From: Burhinus oedicnemus
Taxonomy: Eukaryota; Chordata; Aves; Charadriiformes; Burhinidae
Direction: 5' to 3'
NCBI GenBank assembly: GCA_008921705.1
Contig: VFFE01006074.1
Coordinates: 474,571-538,570, forward strand
Length of the DNA stretch: 64,000 nt
Each line of letters begins with the position of its first letter. The first letter of the stretch is position 1. Both the position numbers and the translations under genes were made by a program. The notes beneath the pieces were generated by a model. The model made no database searches, had not been told where the DNA came from, and worked only from the letters and a program-made list of their open reading frames with translations. This document shows positions 9,691 to 22,730 of this stretch, one piece after another.

Positions 9691-12600
9691 AGTTTGGGAA
9701 ATCCCAACACAAGCCCAGGGAATTTGTTATAATGATTAATCACCTTCCATTGTTTAAAAAAGTAGTAATCTGAAATTTATTTCTAGACTAAATTTGTGTC
9801 AAATTTATTTCCAGCTGCTAAATCTCATCATGCCTTTTCTGCTAGACCAGGATTATCCTAAGTCAATTGTGGTCAGGAAAGCACTCAACAGCTTAATGGG
9901 GCTATACTGTAAAGAATAAAAAATTGGTAATGCTAAAGAGAAAAATAACACATCTTATCCAACTCACTTGCTGTGCTGCCTGTGGCTGCAAGCCACCCCT
10001 GGAGACTTGAGCAGCTGGGTGAAATACCACGTATGGCCAACGGGAAGTTGCCCCAGAATGATTTATAAATAAGAATTGTTTCATCACTGCTGCACGTGAT
10101 GAGCTCCAAGGGGGCTGCCAGTGGGCTGCACTTACACTGGTCTGGTCTATATAGTTCCTTATGTCCAGCAGGGACTTTTGGAGAGAAACACCACTGTGGT
10201 ATTTTACGGCTTTAGAAATGCTAATTTCCCAGTGGCTTCTTCCCCAGCCACAGCCTAACTACTATTCTGCACAGTCTTGTTTCTGGCTTGGTCTGATAAG
10301 ATGCTGATTATCTCCTGCTCTACAGGGCAGCAAGCAGTGGAGCATGGTGTGGAGACAGAGGGCTTCAGAGATTTCCCCAGAGGGAGGAACTGCAGCAACC
10401 CCCAAGGTAGCATGGGGACATTCTAAGGTGCCAGAATTCTGAGAAATTAGACTATTTATTAATTTAACCTCTTCTTCTCTTCAGTGTTTTGCTTTGAATA
10501 AAATATGAATGGGAAGGCTGCCTGGGACAGGCTACCCACCATCAGTACAAAGGAGGGGCAGATATAACTTGAATTGGCTCACATCACCACAGTACACCTC
10601 ACTTACACTACAGCCCTTCAGCAGGCAAGAAGAGGGGTGGAGATGTGTGCAGGTCTATGCTGAGGATGACAAGAGCTTGAAGCTTGTAGCTGGAATGAGC
10701 AGAGCAGAGGGGGAAAACGATGGCTCAGCTGCAGCAATATCATTATCAGGTGCCCCTTTCCTGGGTTGATGCTGTCATCTCCTAGACAAAACTCCCTTGA
10801 AAGCACTTGTTGATGAAAAAGAGGCAAGAGATGACAGTTGGGTGTAGAATACAGTGATGGCAGTGAAACTATAATTAACACAGTATGAGTATACGTACTA
10901 GGAGCTCTTGTAACATTGGCAATTTAAACAAAAGCAAATCTATATATTGTCTAATCAAAGACAGTGGAGTTCAGAAAGCGCAAGTGACAGGTTGTGATCC
11001 TACAGCATGTCCTACTTGGGACACCTCAGTGTTGTTTTCAGTTGCACAGTCTTTGCTTTTAGAACTGGGGCAGCATTTTGCCAGCACTGAAGATGCCCAG
11101 TCCCCGCCTGCGTTCAGAGTCGTGTCTGTTCTGAGCACCCACACAATGCTGTTACTGGCTGCCTGCAGCAGCTTCCCTGCAGGGAGATGTCCAGCCGTCC
11201 ATCCTCTCAAAGAATCAGCTGATTCACTGAGGTGGGTCATTTCTTTCTCTCACCAGGAGGCAAAGGAAGTAGGAATGATGCAAGAAGGCTAGGAGAGAAG
11301 ACCGAGGGTATTGGTTAATCAGTATTTAGGGAGGATCATACAAGCAACTAAGACAAGAGAATATGTTAATATTTTCATTTAGAAAGACAAGTGCTGTGAA
11401 AGGGATGAGTTTTTCTTTTAGATCACATGGAATATTCATCTTCCCTGGGTGCCCCAGGGGATATGAGACTAGCAGAGGAGATCTATCCTGCTCCAAAGTT
11501 TGGCATGTATCTGAATACACAGTTTTGGGCTGCACCGATCCCTGCCAATGACACTTGAGTCAGACCAGACTTAGCTCGATCTATGCCTCCCAAAGCACAG
11601 CTCTCTGCAAAGGCTATAAGCACTCATACTCTGACTTGTAAATGGAACAAATTTCCTCTAACATCATGAAGACAGAAGAGCTAGGGGCTTGTGCCTGCCT
11701 GCATCCCCTTCATGTCATTTTAACAGAGTCGCTTTTAAGAGCATAAACACCCATTCAAAATTAGTACAAATGTTTCCTTCATCGGTTTGCTCTGACACTA
11801 ATGGGTAAAACATATTTCCATTGTGCACATCCAGCATTCTCACCGCACGGCTCTCTTGTCACTAACAGCAGCTGATGCATTCAAATGAACAATTGGCAAT
11901 AAATAAAAATGACAAGAGCAAATTACAAAAGCGGGAGCTGTGGCCTGGGGAATACTCACAAGCCAGAGAGGCATTACAGTCTTTTCCCCTTTAGGTCACT
12001 AGTATCCACTAACACCCAGTTTTTCAAGCTAGGCTGACTCTTTCTTGTCCTTGGGCCTGGAGGAATCCTATAGAAATGCAGGGCTTACAGCCAGCAGGAG
12101 ATCCCCCTCCCCTTTCCGTGGGCTGGTGTTTATTTCTTTCCTACAAGTCTACTCCCCACTCACATACTTCTTTCCTCACAGTTTTCTCATCTGACCTAAT
12201 TTGTAAAAAATGGAACAATCGGCAGTGCAATCAGCATAAGCAACTTCGCAGTGCAGTGCAGGCTATGCATATCTTTATGGTAGTATTTCTAATTGGTGGG
12301 GTTTGGCTTTACACATTAATAACACCATAGTATCTTCCAATACTCAGGTCAGCATATTCATCAGGAGAAATTTCCATTCAGTCTTTCTGAGCTCCATGCA
12401 AAAGCTATCCAAAGCAGAGGTGACTTGAATGTTGTCATAAGAGAAGCTTTTACTCCCTATGGTTGTTTTGAGTACTGAGGTATGTGGAAGATCAGAGCAG
12501 ATGTTCTTGTGAATGAATTTGGACTCAGCTTCTGAAAAAGGGTTTGCCACTCTGGGCCTGAGCTTGAGAGCCAAGGCGTTCCCATCCATCCCTCCATTGT

Positions 12601-14349
12601 GGCCAACAGTTCCCAGATAAGCAAATAGTTTGCGTCATCTCAAAATAATTTGGTTTCACCTGCATGTCCCAGGATCCGCTTTCTCTCTAGGTGTCTTTGG
12701 GGAAGGAACCTCTCTGTTGAGACAGAATCTCTGCACTTCCTTTTGTATAGTATAGGTGAAAACATCAATAGTCATCCTGCCAGAACAAACTGAGCACTCC
12801 ATGTGTGACTCTACAAGGCCATCTCTTAATTTCCTTCAGATGCATTATGGTAACTCTCCCGTTTCATAATGCATACACCAACAGGGGAATAGGCAGCTGA
12901 AGCACTAAGATTAGTATCCTTGGTAAAGCACAAGTATCATCCTTGTAACCTTTCTCTTTTTGGCATGTCTAATTGTCTCTTGTAGTAGTTTATAAGGTTG
13001 GGAGGGAGCATATAGACTGATTTGTTTTGCTTTCCCAGAAAAAGACCCAAGACTCTATGTAGCTCTCAGAGGGCGCAGTGCGTGATCTGCCATTGACAAC
13101 AAGAAGAGTAGTGGTAGGTAATAAGCATAAGCTACTAAGATCCAGACTCGCACAGGCACATGAGTACCCTTATTTAGATGCTCATGTCAACTAATATTAA
13201 GTACCTAATGCTAGCCAGGATAGTTTTAAGAAGAAACACTTTAATGAAACTTGATATCTGGAGGCAGGGTGTTAAATCAGTGCTTGCTATTGTAGAAAAA
13301 AAAAAATCAAGAACCAGCCGAATCAGCCTTAATATTCTCAATAAGAAACTCATTACAATATCCTGCGTATATACTGTAAATGCAGTTACTCCTCAAGATC
13401 CCAGCGGAGCTTAGCCTTTCACTCTTATTTCTGTGTAAATCACTTGACTGTTGTATTCTATTAAAGCAGTACTGAAGTCATTTTAACTTGTCAAGTTTTA
13501 GCATAGTATTTCAATGACACTAAGCAAGATTCTTCTAAGACTAATGTGTCTTAGTATGTCTTCAGCACTCAAGATTTGTGAATTATATAATATGCAGCCA
13601 AATCTTCCAAAAGAAGTGTGAAAATGTATTAATTAATAGGGAGGTGAAGGGAGAAAGATAAACAACTAGTCAGAGGTTAATATCTCTATGCATCAGTACG
13701 TTCCAGAGTAAATTAGCTCCTATTAAGGTTCGTAAGTCTTTATAGGGAGGTATTTCACCTCTGGGAGATGTCACTGAGGCCTCAATGGAAAGTCAAGGGA
13801 TGAAGTCAAGAAGCACCTTTTGAGGCTAGACTATGCTTCACGTCCTGGAGTTCTGCCTGGGTTGAACAACTCTTCCTTGACTCCTTTCTGGGAAAGGGTT
13901 ACAAGGAAAGATTGAGTTTGGACACATTTATTATCATACCTTGAAAGTGAACTCACCAAGCAAGAAGCAGGAAGAAGGGAAGACTAATTTGCTCTCATAG
14001 ACTTTTGATTAGAACAGATATTTTCAATTATATGTGATTGTTTTATCTGAATATTATATGGATCAAAGTCATTTAATCTGTCAGTCAGATCAGGTCTTCA
14101 TCTCACATCTGGAAGAGGAAAAACAAGCAAGAGAATGGAAGGTGCTGTTCTCAATTACAGTCCTCTAGGCAAATAATAATTATTGGGTTTGCTGTTATTA
14201 AGGGAGAAACCTCAGAATGATCCACAGAATGGTCTATTAGAAACACTGGTGTGTGAATTTAAGTTTAGACATCACTAAGTTACATTTCCTAAGAGAAACA
14301 CCTCAGCAGAACTGCTTGTGTTCCTTTTTTTTCCAATTTGTTTTGACCA
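9691..14349. other. Non-coding unique sequence
   Basis: A long stretch with no recognised exon or repeat. The open frames are at most 135 codons and unconvincing. AT-rich blocks around 11870-11930 and 13170-13640 hold many TAAT and AATAAA words but no organised feature. Confidence 0.45.
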
Positions 14350-14421
14350 AACAAAATAAAAAACCCAAAAAACCAAACCAAAACAAAAAAAATGCCAAAC
14401 CAAACCAAACAAACAAAAATT
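14350..14421. repeat. A-rich / (CAAA)n low-complexity tract
   Basis: A run of A, CAAA and CCAAA words. It could be a decayed A-rich tail, but no element is recognised upstream. Confidence 0.75.
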
Positions 14422-14582
14422 TCAGCACAGAGGATATTCAACCTGTGGAAAAATTTGTTTCCATTGAAATTTCTGGCATTTCTTCAGCAAACAATGCACC
14501 ACTTTCCCTCCCCCAATCCAAGTTAAAGAACTTATTTTCAGAAACCAAAACAATTTCTCATATTATTCTTTTACTCTCTACC

Positions 14583-14608
14583 TTTTTATTTTTATTTTTA
14601 TTTTTTAG
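14583..14608. repeat. (TTTTTA)n short repeat
   Basis: Four TTTTTA-type units in a row. Confidence 0.75.
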
Positions 14609-16103
14609 ATAAGAAACAAATGTTTCTACCAGAAATTAACTTTGGGATTGTCAATTTTTTGGCAGTAATTAATTTATAGGTTTTGATTATGCCTAATAAG
14701 TATAACTTTTAAGAACTGCTGAGCCATGGTCTTCAGTGCACCAGAGGAACCTTTATGGATAATCTCCATATTTCTGGGTTGTAACGTAATTTCAGTTTTG
14801 CCCTTGATCAAGCCTTAAGATAATAGGATGTGACCCTTGGCATTTAGAGAAGGTGCCAGCTTACGGAAACTAGCTTCTGCTGTACTGCATAGGAAGAGTG
14901 AAAACTGGCAAGAGTTATAGGCTAGCAAGCATGTAGCAGAGGTGAGTTCCAGCGCAGAACTCCAGAGCAGGAGGGTTTTTTAGGTCACTTTCATAGCACT
15001 TAACACTAGCATTTAATGAAGTAGAGCTTTGCAGGACTCTGGCAGTTTTCAACCGACCTGTAGGTTCAATGGACAACTTTTAAGAAATCAGCAAAAGATA
15101 ACTAAGAAAACCCAGCCATTATTAAGTAGCTATCCAGAAGCCTGTACTGGCAAGGGAAAATCTGCGTGGGTCCACAAACTCATAAGGCTGAGGATCTGAG
15201 CAAAAGGCTCTTGCGTCAGAGTGGAAGAAACAGTGGAGCCACCCAGAGCTACATCAGTCACAGCTTTGCACCACCAAAGCCTTCTGCTCCCTCCTCTTCC
15301 ATGTTCCCACAGCACAGACTTCTCTGGACTGCTGTCAGAAAGTCAGGGATCTTGCCATGAAATAATTTCCTTCTACAATGGCAGAGATCTGCGGAGCAAC
15401 CTCTCCAAACCATAGGTGTGGCAAAGCAACATGGACAACCCCATTCGGCTGACTGGGAATCCCATGTCAAACCTTTGCTCTGCCCTTGTCTCACTGGAAT
15501 GAACAAACCAGCCCTTGCTTCTGCATAAATTACCAGGGAATTATGCAGGCTCTTGGATACACCCATTCTTCACATCAGACAGTCCTGCTAAGGATGGCAG
15601 CCTGGTGGAAAAGAAAACAAAATGAAACACTCCACCATTTAATGAAACTCAAAGGTTTCAATGTGCCCACCCACAACGGGGCCAATCCAAACTTGCCTGA
15701 GTTCAGGACTGATGTTGGCCTTACACACAATGAGTAGGTAAACTTGGCACCTTGCTGCTTTTCAAAGTCTTAGGGCAAGTCAGCTGGATGCTCTTGTTGG
15801 GAGACAATGCAGCCTCTTTGAACTCATCTATTGGAGCAGAGGTCACTGATTTCTAAATAGCCTTTCACTGTCTTTCAGAGGTAGTCTGTCCCAACTTATT
15901 TAAATAAGAGTGAAAGGTTCTTTTTGGATCATTTACTCTATCCTACAGCAGAATACAGGCTGCTCAGCTTCTCCACTGCTGCTTCTGTCAAGGCTACAAG
16001 CTTCAAAACTGGGTTGGTGGTTACTAAACTTTCTGTGCAGATGCCAAGTGATGGAGGATTTACCACATCCTTTGGCATATAACTGCTTTATCAAACTTTC
16101 TAA
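14609..16103. other. Non-coding unique sequence
   Basis: No gene or repeat recognised. Frames around 15130-15740 overlap on both strands and lack family signatures. Confidence 0.45.
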
Positions 16104-16156
16104 GGAAAGAAAATTAAAAAAAAAAACAAAAAACCAAACACCAAAAAACCAAACCC
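16104..16156. repeat. A-rich / CCAAA low-complexity tract
   Basis: A run of A with interspersed C, similar in style to the tract at 14350-14421. Confidence 0.75.
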
Positions 16157-16292
16157 TGCAATTTAATATTCAGAGACTTCTGGCTGCTGTGTCTGGGACT
16201 GGATCCTGCAATTTCTCCAACTACTCAGTTACACATCCAATTTTTCTTCTTTCACATCTGTTTATTGGCAGTGCTCAAGTCACCCCTTAATC

Positions 16293-16309
16293 TTTTTTTT
16301 TTTTTTTTT
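16293..16309. repeat. Poly-T tract beside assembly gap
   Basis: About 17 T residues, 12 bp upstream of the N gap. It is the likely cause of the assembly break. Confidence 0.85.
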
Positions 16310-16321
16310 CATAAAATAATT

Positions 16322-16341
16322 NNNNNNNNNNNNNNNNNNNN
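16322..16341. other. Assembly gap (20 N)
   Basis: Exactly 20 N characters. The true length of missing sequence is unknown. Confidence 0.99.
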
Positions 16342-16798
16342 GTTGAGAACAAGCTGCTTTGAGTTTAACTTTATTATGTTAATCAGTCAATTTGAGAGAA
16401 AGGTGTGCTTTGTGTTGTAATTCCTCAGCTCATTACATGTGGAAGAATTCTTAAATTCCAATGTGCTGATACGCTTGGGACATATTTTATTGTACGATTT
16501 GCTCATCAGTCAGCCTAATAAGGAAAACATCCAGGAAGTGAAACTGAGTAGGAGCAAAGTTCAGTCGATGCCTATCGCAATGCCGCAGTGTCTGGGATAT
16601 TTGGGAATGCGGACCTCTTCGGTGACTCCACATACCTCCCTTTCCCTCCCATAACAAAACTGTATTAATTGGAAATATAAGAGAGATCAAGGAAAGTGTT
16701 CCGCCAAATACCGGTTTCGTGATAATCTAAATGGACAAGCCTAAATTCACTTTACTGGCTTCACTGACACTAATTTTAAAGCAACATAGTCTGTGTAT
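16342..16798. other. Non-coding unique sequence
   Basis: No repeat seen. The stretch around 16560-16635 retains several CpGs (for example 'tcgatgcctatcgcaatgcc'), which is unusual for this window and may mark a constrained element. Confidence 0.35.
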
Positions 16799-16862
16799 CT
16801 TGAGGGCAGGAAGACCCATTAGATCATCTTCTCTGACCTCCTGCAGAGCCGCACGTTGTATT
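16799..16862 (-). repeat. Ancient CR1-like LINE relic
   Basis: 'gggcaggaagacccattaga', 'tcatcttctctgacctcctg' and 'cag' parallel the antisense of old CR1 3' ends ('agaagggaccattagatcatctagtctgacctcctg'). The fragment is short and diverged, on the minus strand. Confidence 0.55.
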
Positions 16863-19287
16863 GTTTAATAAAAGCCAACTGTACAGAGCAGGTTCTCCAA
16901 GCCAGACCCCTTCACTTCTCAGCCAGTTTTGAAGCCTCCTGTTCTTTTCCACAGTTACTTAAATCTTTGCATGTTGTAATGCTATACAATATGCAGACAA
17001 TGTCCTGACCTGAACCCCTTCAGGGTGCCAGTATCAGAAAAGCAAATATTTATACAAACGGTTGTGATAGTTAGTGTAAATAATGAGGCAATAACAGCGG
17101 AGCAAAGACGTATTTCCTGAAGGTTTAATGCCTAGCCAGGAGGAGCGATGCTCTGAACTGATCTTGGTCAGGTATTAAATGTCTTGCCATTGTCTATAAA
17201 TAGATCATTGTTGCTATTGTTGTATAACGAAAATGGAAAATTAAGTATACATTTAGAGCCCTGTGGCATATGGCTTTGTTTCTGGGTCACAATTACCACA
17301 TACATCACGCAGAATAAATGTTTGCAAGACTCCAGCCCTGAGTGGTCGAATCATTTCTCCAAAATCCACCATTTTGTGTCAAAATTCCTCATTGGCTCAT
17401 GAGTCTCTTGCTCTGCATGACCTGCTGCTTTCCTGAAAGCAGGAAAAAAGTCGACTGAAGGAAGGGCTTTGTCTTGAGGTCCCATTTCTGTCTCTCTGAG
17501 TAATGTTACTGTGGGACCTACGGGTCACCTGGCAACATTACAGGAGTGTTTAATTATCCCTGGGAAATGCTGTGTCCCATTGCTGTGGCACTGATGAGCA
17601 AAACACATAAAACTCAAAGATGAATTTGAAAAGCAAACTCTTAAAGACTTGGACATTTCTCTGAGCATAATCTGAAGAAATCTTTTGTGCCTCTGCCAGT
17701 AAAAACTGTTTCACAAATTTTCAGTGTTCTGCCTATTGCTTTGATCTCTTTTTTCCCCATCCCTGCCTAATCTTGCTGGTCACAGGAAGCAATGAAACCA
17801 AAAAAACGTTATCTATAAAATGGCCATGAACCGCAACAGTTCTAAATCCCTGACACGTTTCTGGAACTGATGCATTCTCCCACTTCACTTGAGAAGCAGT
17901 CTTTGAAAGTCTGATAACTTCAGGTTCCTTTGGATCAAGATTGGGCAGAGCTCTTCTACACCTTGACCTGAACCAACACTCCAAATCACAATTCAGAAGG
18001 ACCAGAGTCCTTTTTCTACATACAACTTCCTTTCTTTAGTGCAAGACCACCGGAGGATCTGAGTCATAACCACACAACTAAGAGACCATTTCTTGTCCTC
18101 TGTCTTTCCCCAGAATTGGCCAGTCCAGCTCCAGAGCTCAAAGGCAGAAGCAGAAGAGATGGAAAAGAGATTCAGACAACACTCGTCTCTCAACGTTAAG
18201 CCAGCAGTTCTCAGTTTAATTTCAGGATGGCATAACTGAGCTCTTGGAAACATGTATGTACATAACCTGTGGGCGCAGAGAGATTTGTCATTTTTATAGA
18301 AGGCTGAAATACATTCGGAAGCTGTAAGACTGTGGCCACCCTATATCAAAGGTTGTTTCATAACAAAACACTGTAGCGGTCCATTTATAGAAACAGCATA
18401 CTGCACTCTAGCTGCTGTGGGTAAAACCAAATACCCTCCCTGCCTTCCTAAAACAGCACAAACAACACGACCTTCCCCGAGAAGGGCCATGTCCATAAGA
18501 GAAATAAAATTAAAGAGGAAAACATTGTCCTGGAGGAAGAAGTCGGGGACACAGAAGCAATGTTTCCAACCCAAAGTTGTCACATGAGGGGGTGGTGGAT
18601 GGGAGAAGGCAGGAACCAGCAAGAACACTTTGTGGCTATGTAATTTGCTAAACTGAGGCGGACACAAGGAAGAAGGTTGATGGAGGACAGGCATTTATTT
18701 TAGAAAGGAAATTTGAATCCCATTGGAATGACCACAGTGGAATGAATCCAGCCAAGATAAGTGGAACAGGGGTCATAAATAACAGGAATCTCAGGTCAAG
18801 CAGCAAGGGACTCCTGCAAAACCCATCTGAATAGTAGAATGAGGCTTCCAAAAGGACATAACCATGAGCCAAAAAGGTCCCCAGGCTCCCAGGACCACCA
18901 AGGATGTCTGTAACTATCTAACTTACTCTCAAGACAGTACTTGACATCTCTTCCAGCTCTTTTTTCTGGTGTTCTTATTTGATCTGTGACTGGCAGGGGT
19001 GGCCAGATCTGCCTTTCTAGTGTTTTACAGCTGCTACCACAACTTGGCCGTCTGCTCAGGACACAAACTCTTCATTGTACCCCTCCTTTCCACTATGGTA
19101 ATTCAACTGTCTCCCTTCCACTCACATTAACACTCCTGTTAGATGGCAATTTTGAGTACATTTAAATATGACAAATTCATTCTTCATATGATGCCCAGAG
19201 AGAAACCTTCTTTGTTGCCTGGTTCAATCTCCCCCAATACAGGAAAGCATTTCTTTTTTTGGTGAGGAGGGACAAGCATTAAAATAT
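16863..19287. other. Non-coding unique sequence
   Basis: No gene or repeat recognised. The 17030-17400 portion is AT-rich with SOX-like ATTGTT words, and looks like ordinary unique intergenic or intronic DNA. Confidence 0.45.
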
Positions 19288-19292
19288 CATAG
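19288..19292. repeat. LTR target site duplication, left copy
   Basis: CATAG directly precedes the LTR edge and is repeated at 20043-20047. Confidence 0.8.
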
Positions 19293-19333
19293 TGTCGTGG
19301 TTTAGGCATGGCACATCACCAGTAGCAACTTAT

Positions 19334-19344
19334 TGTCATGGTTT
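19334..19344. repeat. Second copy of LTR terminal motif
   Basis: TGTCATGGTTT repeats the LTR-edge motif TGTCGTGGTTT (19293-19303) 41 bp further in, with one mismatch. Confidence 0.6.
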
Positions 19345-19464
19345 GGACCAGATTGGCCCAATCAGGCGGAATGACAGATGCTCTTATCTCCTGCTCCGCT
19401 TCAAAGGGAGGCAGAAGAGAGAGAGAAAAAGAGAAACGTAAGAGTTTAGACGGAACTGAACTAC

Positions 19465-19470
19465 TTTAAT
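19465..19470 (-). terminator. LTR polyadenylation signal
   Basis: ATTAAA on the minus strand, downstream of the LTR TATA box, in the place expected for the R-region poly(A) signal. Confidence 0.5.
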
Positions 19471-19705
19471 GAAATATTAATAATAAAATCATAAAAAGAA
19501 AACAAATATATACAAAACTGTATGAAGCTCCGAGGATGACAATCACATCACCAGCAGGCACTGGGCAAGTCCCAGACTGGACTCAGTGACGGATGGGAAA
19601 TGGATTCTGGATCTGGATTCAGGATCAGGATCAAAGACAGATGAACAGAGTCCTCCTCGGACACCGGCCATTGAAGAAAGAGAGCTGACCCTTTGATCCC
19701 TCATC

Positions 19706-19712
19706 TTTTATA
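19706..19712 (-). promoter_or_regulatory. LTR TATA box
   Basis: TATAAAA on the minus strand in the context 'cagtataaaagatg', about 330 bp from the U3 edge. It is the expected core promoter of the LTR. Confidence 0.65.
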
Positions 19713-20042
19713 CTGAGCATGAGGCAGATGGAATGGAATACCCTGTTGGTCAGTTTTGGGTCACCTGTCCTGTGTGCTCCTCCCCGCAGGTGTGACCCCT
19801 CTACGCTTTTCCACTTCTGACCCTCCAACGGGGCAAGCAACAAAGTTGGCTGGCCTTGGTTGTTATAGCAATAAGTATAAGCAGGAGCCTCTCTGCATCC
19901 CATTCCTTGGCATCAACGATAAACATGGGTCTTATCACTCTGAGAGCGAACAGTTTTTTGCACAACATGCTGTTAATTTCAGCAGTTAGAAGAGGCCTAG
20001 CTAAAAAGTAAAGTTACTGAAGTTTTACCACAAACCAGGACA

Positions 20043-20047
20043 CATAG
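20043..20047. repeat. LTR target site duplication, right copy
   Basis: CATAG, identical to 19288-19292. Confidence 0.8.
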
Positions 20048-22709
20048 CATCATAAGGAAACATGACAGAGATCTAATTTTATAACACAGACAGGAGAAAG
20101 TATGTTGAGTATTTGCACAAATATGTGAAGTTTTAACTGAAATTAGTTTTCCCAAGTGCAATCACACATGAGTATATTCCTTCCATACCAATCCCTTTGA
20201 AACTTTCTGGATATACAGTTGACCAATTAATTCCAACAAGATTGATTCAACAAGATGCTTGGTGGCATCTAGCTGCTATACTGCCTTAATGTTTACATGG
20301 GTGGGTCTACTGGGTCCCCTGCAGGATGGGTCCACTGCAGAGTGTCACTGATAGGAACGACAATCATATGTATACAAATACAAACACACATACTATGCAC
20401 TTCAAGGTGTAGGTTTTCTTCCAGATTGCTGTCTTTCAGATTCAAAAATAAAGCAAGGAAGCCAGTGCTTTCATAATGCTTCCACTACTTCCCCCATACC
20501 CACAGAAAAAAATAAAGATAATCAATATATAAATAGGTTTGATTGTAAAGAACATGGAGATTTGGGGGGCACATCTAGGTATGTCTGTCTACTCTCAGCT
20601 GATTTTTGAAGTGGTCCATTCTTCATCCATTCTGATGTCATAAGAAACATCAGTCTGATCATCTATGTCAATAACAAGATTTGCCAAGAATAAAATTAAA
20701 CACAACATATAGGTTTCCTACAGCATCTTTTACTGAGAGATGCTCCTTTTTGAAGGAAACCTAAACTGCTAAGGGCCTGAAAGGCATTATTATTCTTACA
20801 AGAACTTTCAATCTGAGAAGTCATCCTTCATCTTGGGAATTTGTTTCAGATGGAAACCAGGCAATAATCACTGTCCTCCTCCACAGACTTGTCTCATAAT
20901 AAAAAACATATGCACAGCTGGAGGGGTGTGAGGTTGGGATAAGACTGGCAGTGGAGATGTGCACGTTCAAGAGCAGATGGAACACTGTTTTTTATTAAGA
21001 GAGAAGAAGTAGATTCAAAACACCTGGCAGAAAGGTGCCTGCTTTTTCCTTCAGTCTCATGAAAGCCATTGTGACAGTGGAGGCGCTTACATGCAAAACA
21101 ACTCAAAAGTAAGGTGAAAAAGTGTAAATAAGAAAAAAGATTAGAAACTGAAAAACTTTCCATAATAACTGTGAGGCATTGGACAATTAAGAAGCAGAAC
21201 AACAGATGCTTCTCAACTGCACTGCAAATAAGAAAATTTTGAAATAGAAAAAGTTAAGATTAGCTTTATTTGGAAAAGATGTATTATATTATTATCTTAG
21301 AAGCAATCTAACATAATTTTAGAAAAATCCATTAGTCGCTTTGGAGGCTACCGCTTACCAATGTCCACACCTACAGAGTGACACTATGTTTATCAATCCA
21401 TACGCCTAGAGATAGCCCAAATAAAATAAATATAAACCAGCCAGTTGGCCAATCCTTTGCATACCAGAGGTTTTGAGAAGCTGTGCACCCGTTTCCTGAG
21501 GCAGAATATCATTTATCATCACAAAACAGAAAAAAATTTTATCAACTGTTGGAAATAAGTGGGAAGCAGTTGTAATGGAGATGATGAGCTACAATTCCAT
21601 AGAAGAGGCTGAACCAGAAATTCTCACTTTTACAGAAACTTCTGTGATATAAAGATTTCCATAAAGTGGCAAACACCACCTTGAAAGGAAGCTCTGAGCA
21701 GAATCCCTTTGATGAAAAAGGAATTAACAGAAAAAAAACCCACAAATTCTGAAAATAAGCTTGTTTTTCCCAAGTTTTTCATCAGATTGCCTTGATTTTA
21801 TAGAGATCTGTCCAAATCCACTGTACTTTGCAAGATGGTCCCCAAATACTGACAAATCCAACGGCATTACAAATAGACAAGCACCATGAAGAAGCGATCA
21901 CAGTAATGACATAAGATTGCTTCAGGGACAGGTGTGAATAATAGATGGATGTTGCTCCCACACCAATACTCCTGTAACCTCAGAGCCAGTTGCCTGAGCT
22001 AACTCTGGTTCATGCACTCATAACTTGCTGTGATTGATATTGCACATTTCTTTGTCCTTATTACTGACCAAGGCCATAAATCCCAATTATGGAAGACAGT
22101 CGAGTTCAAACTGCTGCCATATTTCACAGCAACGCTAACGCAGAGGTTACCAAAGGTCACCTTGGCCAGAAAGCAGGACTACAGCACAGTAAGCCTATAT
22201 CTTCACTATTCAGCTGCAATGTCTTTCAGGCTGAATGAGCTTTGATTACCCCCTATCAGACCTCTAAGCCACATTCTTCTCTCAGAGCCAGGGACAGAAC
22301 CGAGATACATGATCTCCTGTCTTGTGAATTGTGAAACGCACTGGCAAAGTGTGTGTCAGCCCCTTGTCCGGAGGTTAAATGAAGTGGCAGCCGTTCCTAC
22401 AGCTCTGGCAGCTGAGGGGTGAGCTGTGGTAGGGAGGGAGCCCTCTGAATATATAATTCAGCCCAGCAGTTGGCCTGTACAAAAGACTACAGATTTTTTT
22501 TTTTTTAATTTAAAAGATATAGATAATTCCTTTCTTTATGCAAACTCTGAAGACCTAGCCATTTAAATGCACCAAGTCTGTATTGAAAGCTTGCTGATGT
22601 AAAAACTCCAAAGCTCTGGTTAATGATAGATAAGATTGCTTCAAGACACACCTAACAACACACAACTTTTAACTTGTTATTTCCAAAACACAAAAAGAAC
22701 ACAGCTTCA
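20048..22709. other. Non-coding unique sequence
   Basis: AT-rich DNA with no recognised exon or repeat. A short T-run lies near 22494-22507. Open frames are at most 102 codons. Confidence 0.45.
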
Positions 22710-22730
22710 AAAAGAAAAAAAAAAAAAAAG
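22710..22730. repeat. Poly-A tract
   Basis: A run of A broken by one G. No retrotransposed sequence is recognised upstream. Confidence 0.75.

Larger units (their letters stand above)
19293..20042 (-). mobile_element. Solo LTR of an endogenous retrovirus
   Basis: A 750-bp element bounded by TG...CA with imperfect terminal inverted repeats (TGTCGTGGTTT left, AAACCAGGACA right). It is flanked by a 5-bp direct duplication, CATAG. On the minus strand it shows a TATA box (19712-19706) followed about 240 bp later by an ATTAAA polyadenylation signal (19470-19465). That is the expected U3-R-U5 order. No retroviral internal sequence or primer-binding site is found on either side, so this is a solo LTR, probably left by LTR-LTR recombination. 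A 5-bp duplication is typical of ERVL-type elements, though family assignment needs a library search. CpGs are noticeably more frequent than in flanking DNA, suggesting a fairly recent insertion. It carries no gene, and the open frames inside it are incidental. Confidence 0.88.

Noticed and set aside
19631..19989. Two open frames inside the LTR
   Set aside because: They lie in LTR sequence, on both strands, and match no retroviral gene.
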